This document shows positions 1 to 8,781 of a stretch of DNA of 33,345 nucleotides, in pieces (positions within the stretch are counted from its first letter, which is position 1; each line of letters starts with the position of its first letter). Position numbers and translations under genes: made by a program. Source of the DNA: Chloroflexi bacterium HGW-Chloroflexi-2 (GTDB taxonomy: Bacteria > Chloroflexota > Anaerolineae > Anaerolineales > Anaerolineaceae); contig PHBY01000032.1 in the NCBI GenBank assembly GCA_002840735.1, positions 1-33,345 of the forward strand. Direction: 5' to 3'. The notes beneath the pieces were generated by a model, which saw only the letters and a list, made by a program, of their open reading frames with translations, was not told the origin of the DNA and searched no databases.

Positions 1-225
1 TTCATTGTTTTTTCCTTGTGGTAATGAGGCGATTTTTGATATTTCCAATTTTACGCCGAATTGAAAAATCTACAGTTGATTTTTCGAATCAAATTCAAGG
101 ATGTAAAATCCTTAACGGGCATTTTCAAAATTTGTTTTCCCGAACCGAAAGGTATTAATTCAATAGATTGTCACCTTATTCAATAATCAATAGAGACGTT
201 GTACAAATTTGATACTTGAATCATC

Positions 226-254
226 TTGACAACCGGAAAATACAACTTTATACT
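226..254 (+). promoter_or_regulatory. Sigma-70-type promoter of the riboswitch/ATPase transcript
   Basis: TTGACA (226-231), a 17-base spacer and TATACT (249-254) form a near-consensus promoter. The predicted transcript starts near 261, exactly where the riboswitch-like structure begins. The AT-rich stretch from 1 to 225 upstream shows no gene and no other element that I recognise. Confidence 0.75.
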
Positions 255-261
255 TTTTTTA

Positions 262-383
262 TTGTTTGGGGATTAGCTTTCCCGCCAGGGAATGGGTTAT
301 CGTCAGGACGGAGGAATATGCTCCCGGTGACCTATGCGTATAAAGCGTTTGCGAGACCAACACATCCGTGCTGGTTTTTTTTA
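262..383 (+). promoter_or_regulatory. yybP-ykoY-type (Mn2+) riboswitch with terminator
   Basis: The leader has the conserved marks of the yybP-ykoY family: GGGGATTAGC at 268-277, GGTTATCGTCA at 295-305 and GCGAGACC at 351-358. The 3' strand of the closing P1 stem (CCAACA, 357-362) can pair with TGTTTGG at 263-269, with one bulged T. The same bases form the 5' arm of a hairpin (356-363 with 368-375) followed by a run of T, which looks like an intrinsic terminator. In this family Mn2+ stabilises P1, so the terminator is disfavoured and the gene is switched on. The downstream gene is a P-type cation ATPase, as with yoaB of Lactococcus. The motif match is visible; the ligand and the ON logic are inferred from the family. 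Confidence 0.8.
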
Positions 384-433
384 ATTAATCAGCAATGAAA
401 ATGAGATTAAATGTTGTAAGGAAGGATTGAATT

Positions 434-3184
434 ATGAAAAATTGGTTTGCTAAGCAACCACAAGACATCCTGCAAGAATTTGAAACCAACCTGGAGAATG
501 GTCTTTCGGAAAAAGAAGTTGCTCTCCGGCAGCAGAAATATGGACTAAATGAATTAATTGACCGTGGTACGAAGAGCCCCTGGAAGATTATTCTGGAACA
601 ACTCACCGAGACGATGGTGGTGATTCTGATTGTTTCCGCGATCATCATGCTTTTTCTGCATGAATATAAAGATGCCATCGTGATCCTGATCATTGTTGTC
701 CTGAACTCTGCACTTGGTTTCAGTCAGGAGTATCGTGCCGAGCAAGCGATGGCAGCACTTAAGAAAATGGCAACCCCCAGGGTTCGGGTGCGTCGTGGCG
801 GCCGAGTTTTTGAGATTTCCTCACGTGAACTGGTGCCAGGCGATGTGTTCTACCTGGAAGCGGGTAATTCTGTACCTGCTGATGGTAGCTTGATAGAAAA
901 TGCAAATATGCGTGTACAGGAGGCGGTGCTCACCGGGGAATCAGAAGCTGTTGAGAAAGATCTCAAGCCAATTTTAAAAGAGAACCCAGCGCTGGGTGAC
1001 CAACATAATCGTGTCTTTATGGGAACATTGGTATCGTATGGTCGTGCTACTGCCGTTGTAACTAATACGGGCATGGAAACAGAACTGGGAAAAATCGCCG
1101 AAATGATCCAATCAGTCGGCTCGGAGCGCACACCATTACAAAAGCGCCTGGATCAACTTGGCAAATCGCTGGCAATTGCCGCCCTGGCCATTGTGGTGGT
1201 GGTTTTTCTTTTAGGTGTCCTACGTGGAGAAGACTTACGTACGATGTTCTTAACCGGTATCAGTATGGCAGTTGCTGCTGTTCCGGAAGGTTTACCGGCA
1301 GTTGTGACAATTGCTCTTGCCATGGGTGCTCAACGAATGTTGAAGCGCAATGCACTCATTCGCAAATTACCGGCGGTAGAAACACTGGGTTCAGTAACCA
1401 CCATCTGTTCAGATAAAACTGGTACCCTGACCGAAAATAGGATGACAGTTACATTGATCGATGTGGCTGGCAACCGAAGTGATTTGATAGAGTCACTTCG
1501 CGATTATAGTCCCAGCATGACGGAAGCTGAATCAACTGCCCCGCTCATTGATCAGAGCAGCTCTCTGGCATTAATGTTGACTGGTGGGGCATTGTGTAAC
1601 GATGCAGTTCTCGAACAGACAGAACACGGTTTTTCTTCTGTGGGTGATCCTACGGAGGGTGCGTTGGTGGTTGCGGCTGTCCGGGCTGGATTGTGGAAAG
1701 AAAAATTAGAAGAAGCTTTACCCCGTGTGGCGGAGTTGCCATTTGATTCTGACCGCAAACGCATGTCCACAGTGCACAAGATTGAACACCCGGATAAATT
1801 ACCGAATGTGCTCAAGTCCCTGATTAAATCACCTGCATTCTCTGCAGATGAACCATTTATATCTATCACCAAAGGATCGGTAGATGGCTTATTAGAGATA
1901 TCAAATCGCGTCTGGACTGAAAATGAAATTGTTAATCTGGATCATAATTGGAAAAACCGTATTCAGAAAGCCCATGATGATCTGGCGCAGAAAGGTATGC
2001 GCATCCTGGGCGTTGCTTTCCGCCAATGTACAGGCCAAAGCACACAGCCCGAATGCGAGGACATTGAAAATAATCTGATCTTTGTTGGCATGTTTGCCAT
2101 GATTGACCCGGCGCGTTTGGAAGTGAAGGACGCTGTCGCAGAGGCGAACACCGCAGGTATCCGCTCGATCATGATTACAGGTGATCACCCCCTGACCGCG
2201 ATTCACATCGCAAAGGAATTAGGCATCGCATCTAATGATGACGTGATCACTGGTGCTGAATTGAGCAAAATGGATGATGCTACCCTGAAAGCCCGGGTAA
2301 AAGATACCTCCGTTTTTGCGCGTGTTGCTCCAGAACACAAATTGCGGATTGTCAAAGCATTACAGGAATTGGGACAGATTGTTGCCATGACCGGTGATGG
2401 AGTCAATGATGCACCAGCACTCAAAAAGGCTGATATTGGTGTAGCAATGGGTATCACCGGCACAGATGTTTCCAAAGAAGCTGCGGATATGGTTTTGCTG
2501 GATGATAATTTTGCCACGATAGTTTCAGCAGTGCGCGAAGGCCGCCGCATTTATGAAAACATTCGCAAATTCATTAAATACACCATGACATCCAACTTTG
2601 GAGAAATTGTGGTTATGCTGGTGGGTCCATTTGTGGGCTTAGGATTACCCCTGTTACCCTTGCAGATATTGTGGGTCAACCTGGTAACGGATGGCCTGCC
2701 TGGACTGGCTTTAACGCAGGAACCATCTGAACCCGATATCATGAAGCGGCCACCCCGTGATCCCAAAGAGCAGATTTTTGGCCGTGGTTTGGGAATTGAT
2801 GTACTCTGGATTGGAGCGTTAATGGGCGCTGTCTCATTGGGAGTTGGCCTATGGGCATTCAATTTTAACCATGAATTTGCCTGGCAGACAATGGTCTTTA
2901 CGACTCTGACGATTGCACAGATGGGAAATGCGCTGGCATCCCGCTCTGAAAGCCAAACCCTTTTAGAAGCCGGCGTATTCCGAAATAAGATGATGTTAGG
3001 TGCTGTTTTGTTGACCTTTGTATTGCAACTGGGTGTCGTTTATTTGCCATTCCTGCAGGATATCTTTAGCACACAATCACTTACAATGCTAGAATTAGGT
3101 ATCAGCTTTGGCGCCAGTTTACTGGTTATGTTAGTGATTGATACTGTCAAAGTAATTCGTCGGAAAATCAACAAGACAAAATAA
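434..3184 (+). CDS. P2-type cation-transporting ATPase, probable Mn2+/Ca2+ exporter
   Basis: This 916-residue protein is a full-length P-type ATPase of the SERCA/PMR1 class. It pumps divalent cations across the membrane using ATP. It has the N-terminal cation-ATPase domain, TGES (167-170, actuator loop), PEGLP in TM4 (284-288), the phosphorylation motif DKTGT (Asp327), the hinge TGDGVNDAPAL, and a C-terminal group of membrane helices. The ion-site segments PEGLP (TM4), TSNFGE (TM5) and NLVTDG (TM6) keep the SERCA-like Glu, Asn/Glu and Asn/Thr/Asp residues. The start ATG follows AAGGATTGAATT. The Mn riboswitch in its leader makes Mn2+ efflux the preferred role. From protein sequence alone Ca2+ would be equally likely. 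The gene ends before a strong terminator shared with mrp. Confidence 0.93.
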   Translation: MKNWFAKQPQDILQEFETNLENGLSEKEVALRQQKYGLNELIDRGTKSPWKIILEQLTETMVVILIVSAIIMLFLHEYKDAIVILIIVVLNSALGFSQEYRAEQAMAALKKMATPRVRVRRGGRVFEISSRELVPGDVFYLEAGNSVPADGSLIENANMRVQEAVLTGESEAVEKDLKPILKENPALGDQHNRVFMGTLVSYGRATAVVTNTGMETELGKIAEMIQSVGSERTPLQKRLDQLGKSLAIAALAIVVVVFLLGVLRGEDLRTMFLTGISMAVAAVPEGLPAVVTIALAMGAQRMLKRNALIRKLPAVETLGSVTTICSDKTGTLTENRMTVTLIDVAGNRSDLIESLRDYSPSMTEAESTAPLIDQSSSLALMLTGGALCNDAVLEQTEHGFSSVGDPTEGALVVAAVRAGLWKEKLEEALPRVAELPFDSDRKRMSTVHKIEHPDKLPNVLKSLIKSPAFSADEPFISITKGSVDGLLEISNRVWTENEIVNLDHNWKNRIQKAHDDLAQKGMRILGVAFRQCTGQSTQPECEDIENNLIFVGMFAMIDPARLEVKDAVAEANTAGIRSIMITGDHPLTAIHIAKELGIASNDDVITGAELSKMDDATLKARVKDTSVFARVAPEHKLRIVKALQELGQIVAMTGDGVNDAPALKKADIGVAMGITGTDVSKEAADMVLLDDNFATIVSAVREGRRIYENIRKFIKYTMTSNFGEIVVMLVGPFVGLGLPLLPLQILWVNLVTDGLPGLALTQEPSEPDIMKRPPRDPKEQIFGRGLGIDVLWIGALMGAVSLGVGLWAFNFNHEFAWQTMVFTTLTIAQMGNALASRSESQTLLEAGVFRNKMMLGAVLLTFVLQLGVVYLPFLQDIFSTQSLTMLELGISFGASLLVMLVIDTVKVIRRKINKTK

Positions 3185-3240
3185 TTGTCAAATTCATTAG
3201 TTAGGAAAAAACACCCCACCCGCTAATTATTGAAAGGACA

Positions 3241-3283
3241 CAAAACACCCCTAATAATTTGCTTCGGGGTGTTTTGGTATTTC
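3241..3283. terminator. Bidirectional terminator between ATPase and mrp
   Basis: CAAAACACCCC (3241-3251) and GGGGTGTTTTG (3266-3276) form a perfect 11-bp stem with A/T flanks on both sides, so it can end both converging transcripts. A second AACACCCC at about 3210-3217 could offer alternative pairing. Confidence 0.8.
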
Positions 3284-3300
3284 TTTGTTGAGCCTGATGA

Positions 3301-4356
3301 TCAGAGCTGCATGGTGGTTTCAACCATGATTTGAGCAGCCAATGCCAAGATCTCCGGTAACTGCACCTGTTCCACCTTGCCCTGATCACATAGCTCTGCG
3401 ATGTCAGGGTCAACCGGCAAACGTGCTACCAGTGTGGTCTTGAAATCTGTTGCCAGTTGAATTGAATGACTGGGACCAAAAATGGAATACTCTTCCTGGC
3501 AACCCGGGCAACGGAAATAACTCATATTCTCGACGATACCCAGGATGGGGATATCCAGGCGGTTGAGGAGATGGGCGGCTTTGCGCACCACCAACCCGGA
3601 GAGTTCCTGCGGGGTGGTGACCAGCATGACGCCTTTGATGGGTAGATTCTGTAGAACTGTAATGGTGGCATCGGATGTGCCTGGCGGTAAATCAACCAGT
3701 AAGGTGTCAAGCTTACCCCAGAGCACATCATCCCAGAATTTCTGGATCATACCAGCGATAAGGGGTCCACGCCAGGCAACCGAGGTGTCTTCTTCCTTGA
3801 GCATCAGGTTACTGGAAACAATACGAATGCCCAATGGGGTAATCGCGGGAAGAATACCCATGTCCCCACCTCGCAGACCACCAGCAGGGAGACCGAACAG
3901 CTTGGGAATGCTGGCTCCAGTGATGTCTGCGTCCAGAATGCCTACCTTGTGTCCCTGTCTGGCCAGTTCCACTGCCAGCATGGCTGTCACGGAAGACTTA
4001 CCCACCCCGCCTTTGCCACTCATGACGGAAAAAACATTCTCGATTTTGTTCATCGTGTTCAGTTTTGGTAGCGAACGTCTGCCATTGTTGAGCACTGCTT
4101 TGCGTTCCTCTGCAGTCATGCTGCCAAATTCGATGTGTACCTGACGCACATCAGGTAATTTCATCAGGGTCTCACGGGCATCTTTCGCCATATGATCTTT
4201 CAAAGGACAACCAGGAATGGTGAGTTGCAGGGTGAATGAAATCGTATCGTCTTTGATTACCAGATCGCGGATCATATTTAGGGAAACCAGGTCACGACCT
4301 AATTCTGGATCCTGTACAGATGAAAGCGCCTGCATAATCTGATCAGATGTCAGCAT
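3301..4356 (-). CDS. mrp: Mrp/ApbC Fe-S cluster carrier P-loop ATPase
   Basis: The 351-residue protein begins with a MIP18/DUF59 domain (about 1-85). It continues with a deviant Walker A GKGGVGKS (114-121), the LDADITG switch segment, VDLPPGTSDA, and a CPGC pair (Cys283, Cys286) that in Mrp/NBP35 proteins holds the bridging Fe-S cluster at the dimer interface. The family assembles or transfers Fe-S clusters to apo-proteins in the cytoplasm. The start has a good Shine-Dalgarno sequence (GAAGAGGA). It lies 25 bases after the GNAT gene on the same strand, so the two are probably co-transcribed. Length and motifs are normal for the family. Confidence 0.95.
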   Translation of the reverse strand: MLTSDQIMQALSSVQDPELGRDLVSLNMIRDLVIKDDTISFTLQLTIPGCPLKDHMAKDARETLMKLPDVRQVHIEFGSMTAEERKAVLNNGRRSLPKLNTMNKIENVFSVMSGKGGVGKSSVTAMLAVELARQGHKVGILDADITGASIPKLFGLPAGGLRGGDMGILPAITPLGIRIVSSNLMLKEEDTSVAWRGPLIAGMIQKFWDDVLWGKLDTLLVDLPPGTSDATITVLQNLPIKGVMLVTTPQELSGLVVRKAAHLLNRLDIPILGIVENMSYFRCPGCQEEYSIFGPSHSIQLATDFKTTLVARLPVDPDIAELCDQGKVEQVQLPEILALAAQIMVETTMQL

Positions 4357-4381
4357 AAATCCTCTTCTAGTCCATAATGAA

Positions 4382-5401
4382 TTACTGCCTTGAAATTGTT
4401 ACCCGATGGACAAAACGGTCTTTGGCGCCAAAACGGTATTTATAATCCTCATCGCCACGCATGAAATCGAACTTGGTACGTCCATTCTCATTTGCCCAAC
4501 GCAGCAGATAACCGAGCAATACCCAACCAGGGGAGTACGAATAAAAGTCGCGGTTTAAACCGGAATTGTAGATCCATAAATGATGATCATAATTAAAGTT
4601 GAAGTAAGCTGCTGCTTTCTGCCCATCAATCTCAAGGAATGACAGCTGCAAATATCCCTGTGCAAAGGCAGTCTTTATGGCGCCAGACATGGCAGTGACC
4701 ATCTCCTCTGTCAGAAAGGCTTCTTTCTCGGGATCCTGAGACATGAGCGCCAGAAAATGGTCTATCTCTTCGTCCAATGAATTTTCATCTTCGACGATGT
4801 ACCATTTTGAGGATACTTCGGCTTCCTCCAGACGGCGGATTTTACGACGCAGTTCATGACGCTGTTTCTTATCCAGACTGGCAAGGTATTCCTCCCAATC
4901 CCCGGGTAAATTGATGACCGGGGCATGATTGGTAACAGCAGTGGTAACACTCCATCCCATCGCTGTGACAGATTGCTGGAGTTGATCGAGGCTGGGGGAA
5001 GAATCGAGCAAATTATATAAATCCAGCATATCCCATTGTGGGATATCTGGATGGGCGGTCAGAAACGCCAGCAAGCCCTCAATAAAGGTGCTCAGATCCC
5101 CTGGACGGACAATAAAATCGAGATAATCGGAGATTTCAATCGATCCGAGAAATAACAGCGCAGATTTCCCGTCATGCTGGCTGTGAAATAGTGGTGCAAT
5201 CCCCACCAGGTGGTCATCCTTATGAGCAGTGATGATCACCAGGCGTGCATCGCTTGGCCATTCGCCACCACCACGGGTTTGCCACCAGTTCTGCAAATAC
5301 TCAAACCGCAAAAAAGGAACGTGTGTGATGCTTTGTGCAAGTAACCCGTTCCATTCTTTTTCCAAATCGACTGGAAATAATGTATGTAGTTTAAAATCCA
5401 T
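4382..5401 (-). CDS. GNAT protein, BioF2/FemAB-like acyltransferase domain
   Basis: The 339-residue protein matches the Acetyltransf_6 (BioF2/CelD-like) type. It has an N-terminal half with VPFLRFEYLQNWW and GIAPLF, and a C-terminal half with KKQRHELRRKIRRLE, AAAYFNFNYDHHLWIYNSGLNRDFYSYSPGW and a KFDFMRGDEDYKYRFG segment. Such proteins transfer acyl or aminoacyl groups, often to cell-envelope or polysaccharide substrates. The substrate here cannot be read from the sequence. No signal peptide or membrane helix is evident. The -10 box sits six bases before the ATG and no Shine-Dalgarno is visible, so the message is probably leaderless. The gene precedes mrp by 25 bases, and the functional link between the two is unknown. 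Confidence 0.8.
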   Translation of the reverse strand: MDFKLHTLFPVDLEKEWNGLLAQSITHVPFLRFEYLQNWWQTRGGGEWPSDARLVIITAHKDDHLVGIAPLFHSQHDGKSALLFLGSIEISDYLDFIVRPGDLSTFIEGLLAFLTAHPDIPQWDMLDLYNLLDSSPSLDQLQQSVTAMGWSVTTAVTNHAPVINLPGDWEEYLASLDKKQRHELRRKIRRLEEAEVSSKWYIVEDENSLDEEIDHFLALMSQDPEKEAFLTEEMVTAMSGAIKTAFAQGYLQLSFLEIDGQKAAAYFNFNYDHHLWIYNSGLNRDFYSYSPGWVLLGYLLRWANENGRTKFDFMRGDEDYKYRFGAKDRFVHRVTISRQ

Positions 5402-5407
5402 ATTCCA

Positions 5408-5436
5408 ATTATAACGGCTGGCAATAAGGCTGACCA
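5408..5436 (-). promoter_or_regulatory. Promoter for a leaderless GNAT-mrp transcript
   Basis: On the minus strand, TGGTCA (5431-5436), a 17-base spacer and TATAAT (5408-5413) lie so that transcription would start at about the A of the ATG at 5401. No Shine-Dalgarno is present between them. Confidence 0.6.
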
Positions 5437-5514
5437 GTGATTAATTGATACAAAGGGAAGGAACTTAATTCATTTCTGCTGGAGTAATAATGAATTTAAC
5501 ATCATGCTTTTAAA

Positions 5515-5554
5515 TCAAAATCTGTGAAATTTCACTTGATTCCACAGATTTTGA
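5515..5554. repeat. 12-bp perfect inverted repeat in a 368-bp intergenic gap
   Basis: TCAAAATCTGTG (5515-5526) and CACAGATTTTGA (5543-5554) are perfect complements around a 16-base loop. There is no T run after it on the plus strand and only a weak one on the minus strand, so it may be an operator or a weak terminator. The rest of 5402-5769 is AT-rich and shows no gene or other clear site. Confidence 0.45.
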
Positions 5555-5769
5555 AAGGAGAGTTCTCATATTTCCAATTTGTTTCACCCAAACAAAAAGA
5601 AGTATTCTTATAATAAAGGAGATAGATTAAAGAAATATGAGTAAAACTATCTAAATTATTAAATAAAATTAAGAGTTTTTAATTTTCGAAGGAAAAAATA
5701 TAGGCTACAATAATAAGCAACGAAATGACAGAGGATGTAACCCACTAATCCTCTTAAGTAAAGGAAACC

Positions 5770-6771
5770 ATGATTTCACAAGACATTCCCTTTATTGACT
5801 TACATCGCCACATAGAAGGCAATATTCGCATCAGCACTATCCTGGATCTCGCCCGGCAGCATAATCTGGATCTTCCAGCCGGGGATGAAGAAAGCTTGCG
5901 GCCTTATGTTCAGGTGCAAAGCCAGCAACCAGGCGTAATGGCGTTTCTGGAAAAATTTGATTTACCTATGAAGATGCTGGTTGATCTGGACGCCTGTCGG
6001 CGAATTGCCTATGAAGCTGTAATAGACGCTGCCGCGGAAGGAATCGACTACATCGAATTACGTTTCAGCCCCTGGTTTATGGCGGAGACGCATGCTCTTG
6101 CACCTCAGGGGGTGGTTGAAGCCGTTTTGGATGGTGTTCAGTCAGGAAAGATCGAGAGTGGAATGAAAGTGAAGATATTGGGAATTCTCAGTCGCACCTA
6201 TGGACCCGATATCGCTATGAAAGAATTAGAAGCCATGCTGCCTTTTGCCGACCACATCGTCGGGCTCGACCTGGCGGGGGATGAAGCCAACTTCCCGGCC
6301 GAATTGTTCGAACGGCATTTTGAGCGCGCTCGCGAGGTGGGGTGGAAGGCAACCGTGCACGCCGGGGAAGCAGCTGGGACCGAAAGTGTCTGGCAATCAA
6401 TCAAAATACTGGGTGCCCAGCGCATTGGTCATGGATTGGCGATTGTGAAGGACCCGGCATTGATGGATTACCTGTTCGAGCGCCAGATTGGGATTGAAGC
6501 CAATCTGACCAGTAATGTACAAACCAGCTCTGTGATAGATTATGAAAGTCATCCTTTGAAGACTTTTCTGGAGAATGGTCTGTGTGCCAGTATCAATTCG
6601 GATGATCCCGGCATCAGCGCGGTTGATTTGAGGTATGAATATGAGGTGGCAGCACCAAAAGCGGGATTGACCGATGCGCAGATTCGTCAGGCACAGTTGA
6701 ATGCAGTGGAAAGCGCGTTTTTAACACCGCGAGAAAAACAGAGTTTGGTGAAGAAGGCCAAAGGCGATTAG
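5770..6771 (+). CDS. add: Adenosine deaminase family protein
   Basis: The 333-residue protein has the metal-dependent deaminase signature in order: HRH (His12, His14), IELRFSP, GLDLAGDE, HAGE (His197 and Glu200), RIGHG (His221), LTSNVQTS and NSDDP (Asp278, Asp279). These supply the Zn2+ ligands and the catalytic Glu/His/Asp that convert adenosine to inosine and ammonia in purine salvage. The length is typical. The start ATG follows AAAGGAAACC. It stands alone between intergenic gaps. Adenine deaminase or a related nucleoside deaminase cannot be fully excluded from motifs alone. Confidence 0.9.
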   Translation: MISQDIPFIDLHRHIEGNIRISTILDLARQHNLDLPAGDEESLRPYVQVQSQQPGVMAFLEKFDLPMKMLVDLDACRRIAYEAVIDAAAEGIDYIELRFSPWFMAETHALAPQGVVEAVLDGVQSGKIESGMKVKILGILSRTYGPDIAMKELEAMLPFADHIVGLDLAGDEANFPAELFERHFERAREVGWKATVHAGEAAGTESVWQSIKILGAQRIGHGLAIVKDPALMDYLFERQIGIEANLTSNVQTSSVIDYESHPLKTFLENGLCASINSDDPGISAVDLRYEYEVAAPKAGLTDAQIRQAQLNAVESAFLTPREKQSLVKKAKGD

Positions 6772-6902
6772 GGTTTGGGTGTTAGGGATTAGGAGGCTTG
6801 ACCCATCCTGAAATAGGTTTCCATCATTAAATCCAAAAAAAACCGATAGATACCGTACGGGTGGGTTCGGTATCCACCCCGAGTCTGTGGATAAATTCAT
6901 TC

Positions 6903-6960
6903 ATAATTAAATTAATTATATTTTTTCTCAAAATACCAATATTTTTGGGTAATTAATTAA
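6903..6960. promoter_or_regulatory. AT-rich palindromes upstream of the XRE-cupin gene
   Basis: ATAATTAAATTAATTAT (6903-6919) is an odd-centred perfect palindrome, and TAATTAATTAA (6950-6960) lies just before the -35 box. A similar run (7661-7684) lies upstream of the E1-alpha promoter. They could be operators of the XRE-cupin protein or simply UP-like AT tracts. This is inference. Confidence 0.3.
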
Positions 6961-6967
6961 GCTATGC

Positions 6968-6996
6968 TTGACTTATGATTCTCGGTGTGATATCTT
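6968..6996 (+). promoter_or_regulatory. Promoter of the XRE-cupin regulator
   Basis: TTGACT (6968-6973), a 17-base spacer and TATCTT (6991-6996) give a predicted start near 7003. The promoter overlaps a possible TTG start at 6968, which argues for the downstream ATG at 7028. Confidence 0.6.
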
Positions 6997-7027
6997 ATTT
7001 TCAGATACTTTTCACAGGGTGATTCCA

Positions 7028-7630
7028 ATGCAGGTAAAAAACAATAATAATATTGGTGAGAGATTGCGTAGGCGACGCAAAGAATTACACTTGACTTTAA
7101 AAGATTTGGCTGAATCCACGCAACTGACTTCTTCTTTTTTAAGTCAGGTGGAAAACAGCAAGGTTAACCTTTCTTTAAATTCATTGCATCTGATTGCGGA
7201 TGTATTGGATGTGCCGGTTACCTACTTCATGGTGGATGAAAATACACAGAAATTTGAAACAAACGACGTAGTTGGATCAAACCGTACCCGCTACAATCCT
7301 GTGGTGAACAAGGATCGACGTTCCAGGTTGGTGCTGCCAGTTTCCGGAGTGGAACTGGAGCTTCTGGTCCCAAATTTGGGGCGAAAGATGGTCTCCTTTA
7401 AAGGAAGATTGGAACCCGGTACCGAGAATGTGGCTTCACGTTTACGGGAACCAACAGAGGAAATCATTTATGTATTGACTGGAACACTGCTGGTTGATCT
7501 GGATGAAGGGGAATACCTGGTGCACAGCGATGAGAGCATCTACTTCGAGGGACAGCACCTGATCCGTTTGGTTAATGTGACTGACATTGAAACCACCTGG
7601 GTTTCGGTGATTACGCCAGCTGTTTTTTAA
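7028..7630 (+). CDS. XRE-family transcriptional regulator with C-terminal cupin
   Basis: With the start at 7028 the protein has 200 residues. An XRE helix-turn-helix (about 8-65: GERLRRRRKELHLTLKDLAESTQLTSSFLSQVE) is followed by a cupin domain (about 110-198, with EPGTE, EEIIYVLTGTLLVDLD and STYFEGQHLIR-like strands). Such proteins bind DNA through the N-terminus and sense a small ligand in the cupin barrel. I prefer ATG 7028 because it has AGGGTG in front and because the promoter covers the alternative TTG at 6968. It sits directly upstream of the E1/lipoyl/SDR genes on the same strand and is the likely local regulator. The ligand is unknown. Confidence 0.88.
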   Translation: MQVKNNNNIGERLRRRRKELHLTLKDLAESTQLTSSFLSQVENSKVNLSLNSLHLIADVLDVPVTYFMVDENTQKFETNDVVGSNRTRYNPVVNKDRRSRLVLPVSGVELELLVPNLGRKMVSFKGRLEPGTENVASRLREPTEEIIYVLTGTLLVDLDEGEYLVHSDESIYFEGQHLIRLVNVTDIETTWVSVITPAVF

Positions 7631-7704
7631 AATGACTATTATGGATGAAAAAGTTAATATATAATTAATTTATTAATTTATAATCATTAATAATTAATAT
7701 TTAC

Positions 7705-7732
7705 TTGACATTTTGTTGAAAAATGCTATGAT
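7705..7732 (+). promoter_or_regulatory. Promoter of the E1-lipoyl-SDR operon
   Basis: TTGACA (7705-7710), a 16-base spacer and TATGAT (7727-7732) predict a start near 7739, giving a leader of about 68 bases. AT-rich palindromic sequence lies just upstream (7661-7700), where a regulator could bind. Confidence 0.6.
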
Positions 7733-7806
7733 GGATTTGATTTTTTCCTCCATTTTATATCCTTATCCTTAAAAATATCAGATAAATAATCCATAAAGGA
7801 GATTTC

Positions 7807-8781
7807 ATGATGGATAGATCTGAGTTGTACTTGAAAATGTATCGCGATATGTTGCGGGTACGAAAGTTTGAGCAAGCGCTGGAGCGCGAATTCAAGCTGG
7901 GAAATGTGCCGGGCATGTTGCACACCGGCATCGGTCAGGAAGCTACCATGGTTGCGGTTGCCCATTCGCTACGCACCAAAGATGGGCTCTTCCCGGATCA
8001 CCGCAGCCATGGTTTGTTATTCCTGAAGGGCACACCAGGTGAACGCATCATGGCAGAACTATTTGGCAAGGCGACCGGGGTCTGTTCTGGCAAAGGCGGT
8101 TCATTACACTCGGCAGATAAATCCGTCAATAATTTTGGTGACAACGCCGTGGAAGGTTCTTTCATGGTGACTGCATTAGGTGTGGCATTGGGTTGGCAGA
8201 TGCAGGGCAGTGATGCACTGGCAGCAGTCATGTTGGGCGATGGAACCGCTGGGGAAGGTGCCTGGCATGAGAGTCTCAACCTGGCGGCTGCCTGGAAGCT
8301 CCCGGTGCTGTATTGTTGTGTCAACAATGGCTATGCCATCTCTACCCCGGTCGGAAAAAGCCATGCCACCGGTGACCTGTATAAATTTGCTGCAGCTTAT
8401 GACATGCCTTCTGTTCAGGTAGATGGCAATGATCTAATGGCTGTTTATGAAGTCACACAAAAAGCAGTCGAACATATCCGAGCTGGAAAAGGACCTTATT
8501 TCATTGAATATATCACCTGGCGCTGGCAAGGCCTTTTTATGGGTGAGTTCCGTGATAAAGAAGAGGTGCGTTATTGGAAAGAGGTGCACGAACCGATCAA
8601 GCTGGCTGATGAGGATATGTTGCAAAAAGGAATTGCCACCATTGAGCTGCTGAAGCAAATTGAAAATGAAGTCCAGGAGGAAATCGAAAGCTGGGTGACC
8701 TTTGCCAAGCAAAGCCCGGATCCCGATCCGGCTAAAGCCACGGGGAATGTCTATGTTGGATGGGAGGTGGAAACACGATGA
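7807..8781 (+). CDS. Thiamine-diphosphate-dependent dehydrogenase E1, alpha subunit (acetoin/pyruvate type)
   Basis: The 324-residue protein is a complete E1 alpha subunit. It shows HTGIGQEA, DHRSHG, GKGGSLH, and the ThDP/Mg binding motif GDGTAGEG (144-151) ending in NN (173-174). With the beta subunit it would decarboxylate a 2-oxo substrate or cleave acetoin and pass the acyl group to a lipoyl arm. Sequence character is close to acetoin dehydrogenase AcoA and pyruvate dehydrogenase PdhA; which substrate is used cannot be decided. It starts after AAAGGAGATTTC and overlaps the beta subunit by four bases (ATGA), so translation is coupled. Confidence 0.9.
   Translation: MMDRSELYLKMYRDMLRVRKFEQALEREFKLGNVPGMLHTGIGQEATMVAVAHSLRTKDGLFPDHRSHGLLFLKGTPGERIMAELFGKATGVCSGKGGSLHSADKSVNNFGDNAVEGSFMVTALGVALGWQMQGSDALAAVMLGDGTAGEGAWHESLNLAAAWKLPVLYCCVNNGYAISTPVGKSHATGDLYKFAAAYDMPSVQVDGNDLMAVYEVTQKAVEHIRAGKGPYFIEYITWRWQGLFMGEFRDKEEVRYWKEVHEPIKLADEDMLQKGIATIELLKQIENEVQEEIESWVTFAKQSPDPDPAKATGNVYVGWEVETR

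Noticed and set aside
216-398. 60-codon ORF in the ATPase leader
   Set aside because: It runs through the promoter -10 region, riboswitch core and terminator, and has no Shine-Dalgarno or recognisable protein character.
3545-4144. 199-codon ORF antisense to mrp
   Set aside because: It is a shadow of the mrp coding frame with low-complexity composition and no family features.
5515-5554. Inverted repeat as an intrinsic terminator
   Set aside because: The stem is AT-rich, the loop is long and there is no proper T run on the plus strand, so it is listed only as an inverted repeat.
6968-7027. TTG start for the XRE-cupin gene
   Set aside because: It coincides with the -35 box of a good promoter; ATG 7028 has a Shine-Dalgarno and begins next to the HTH domain.
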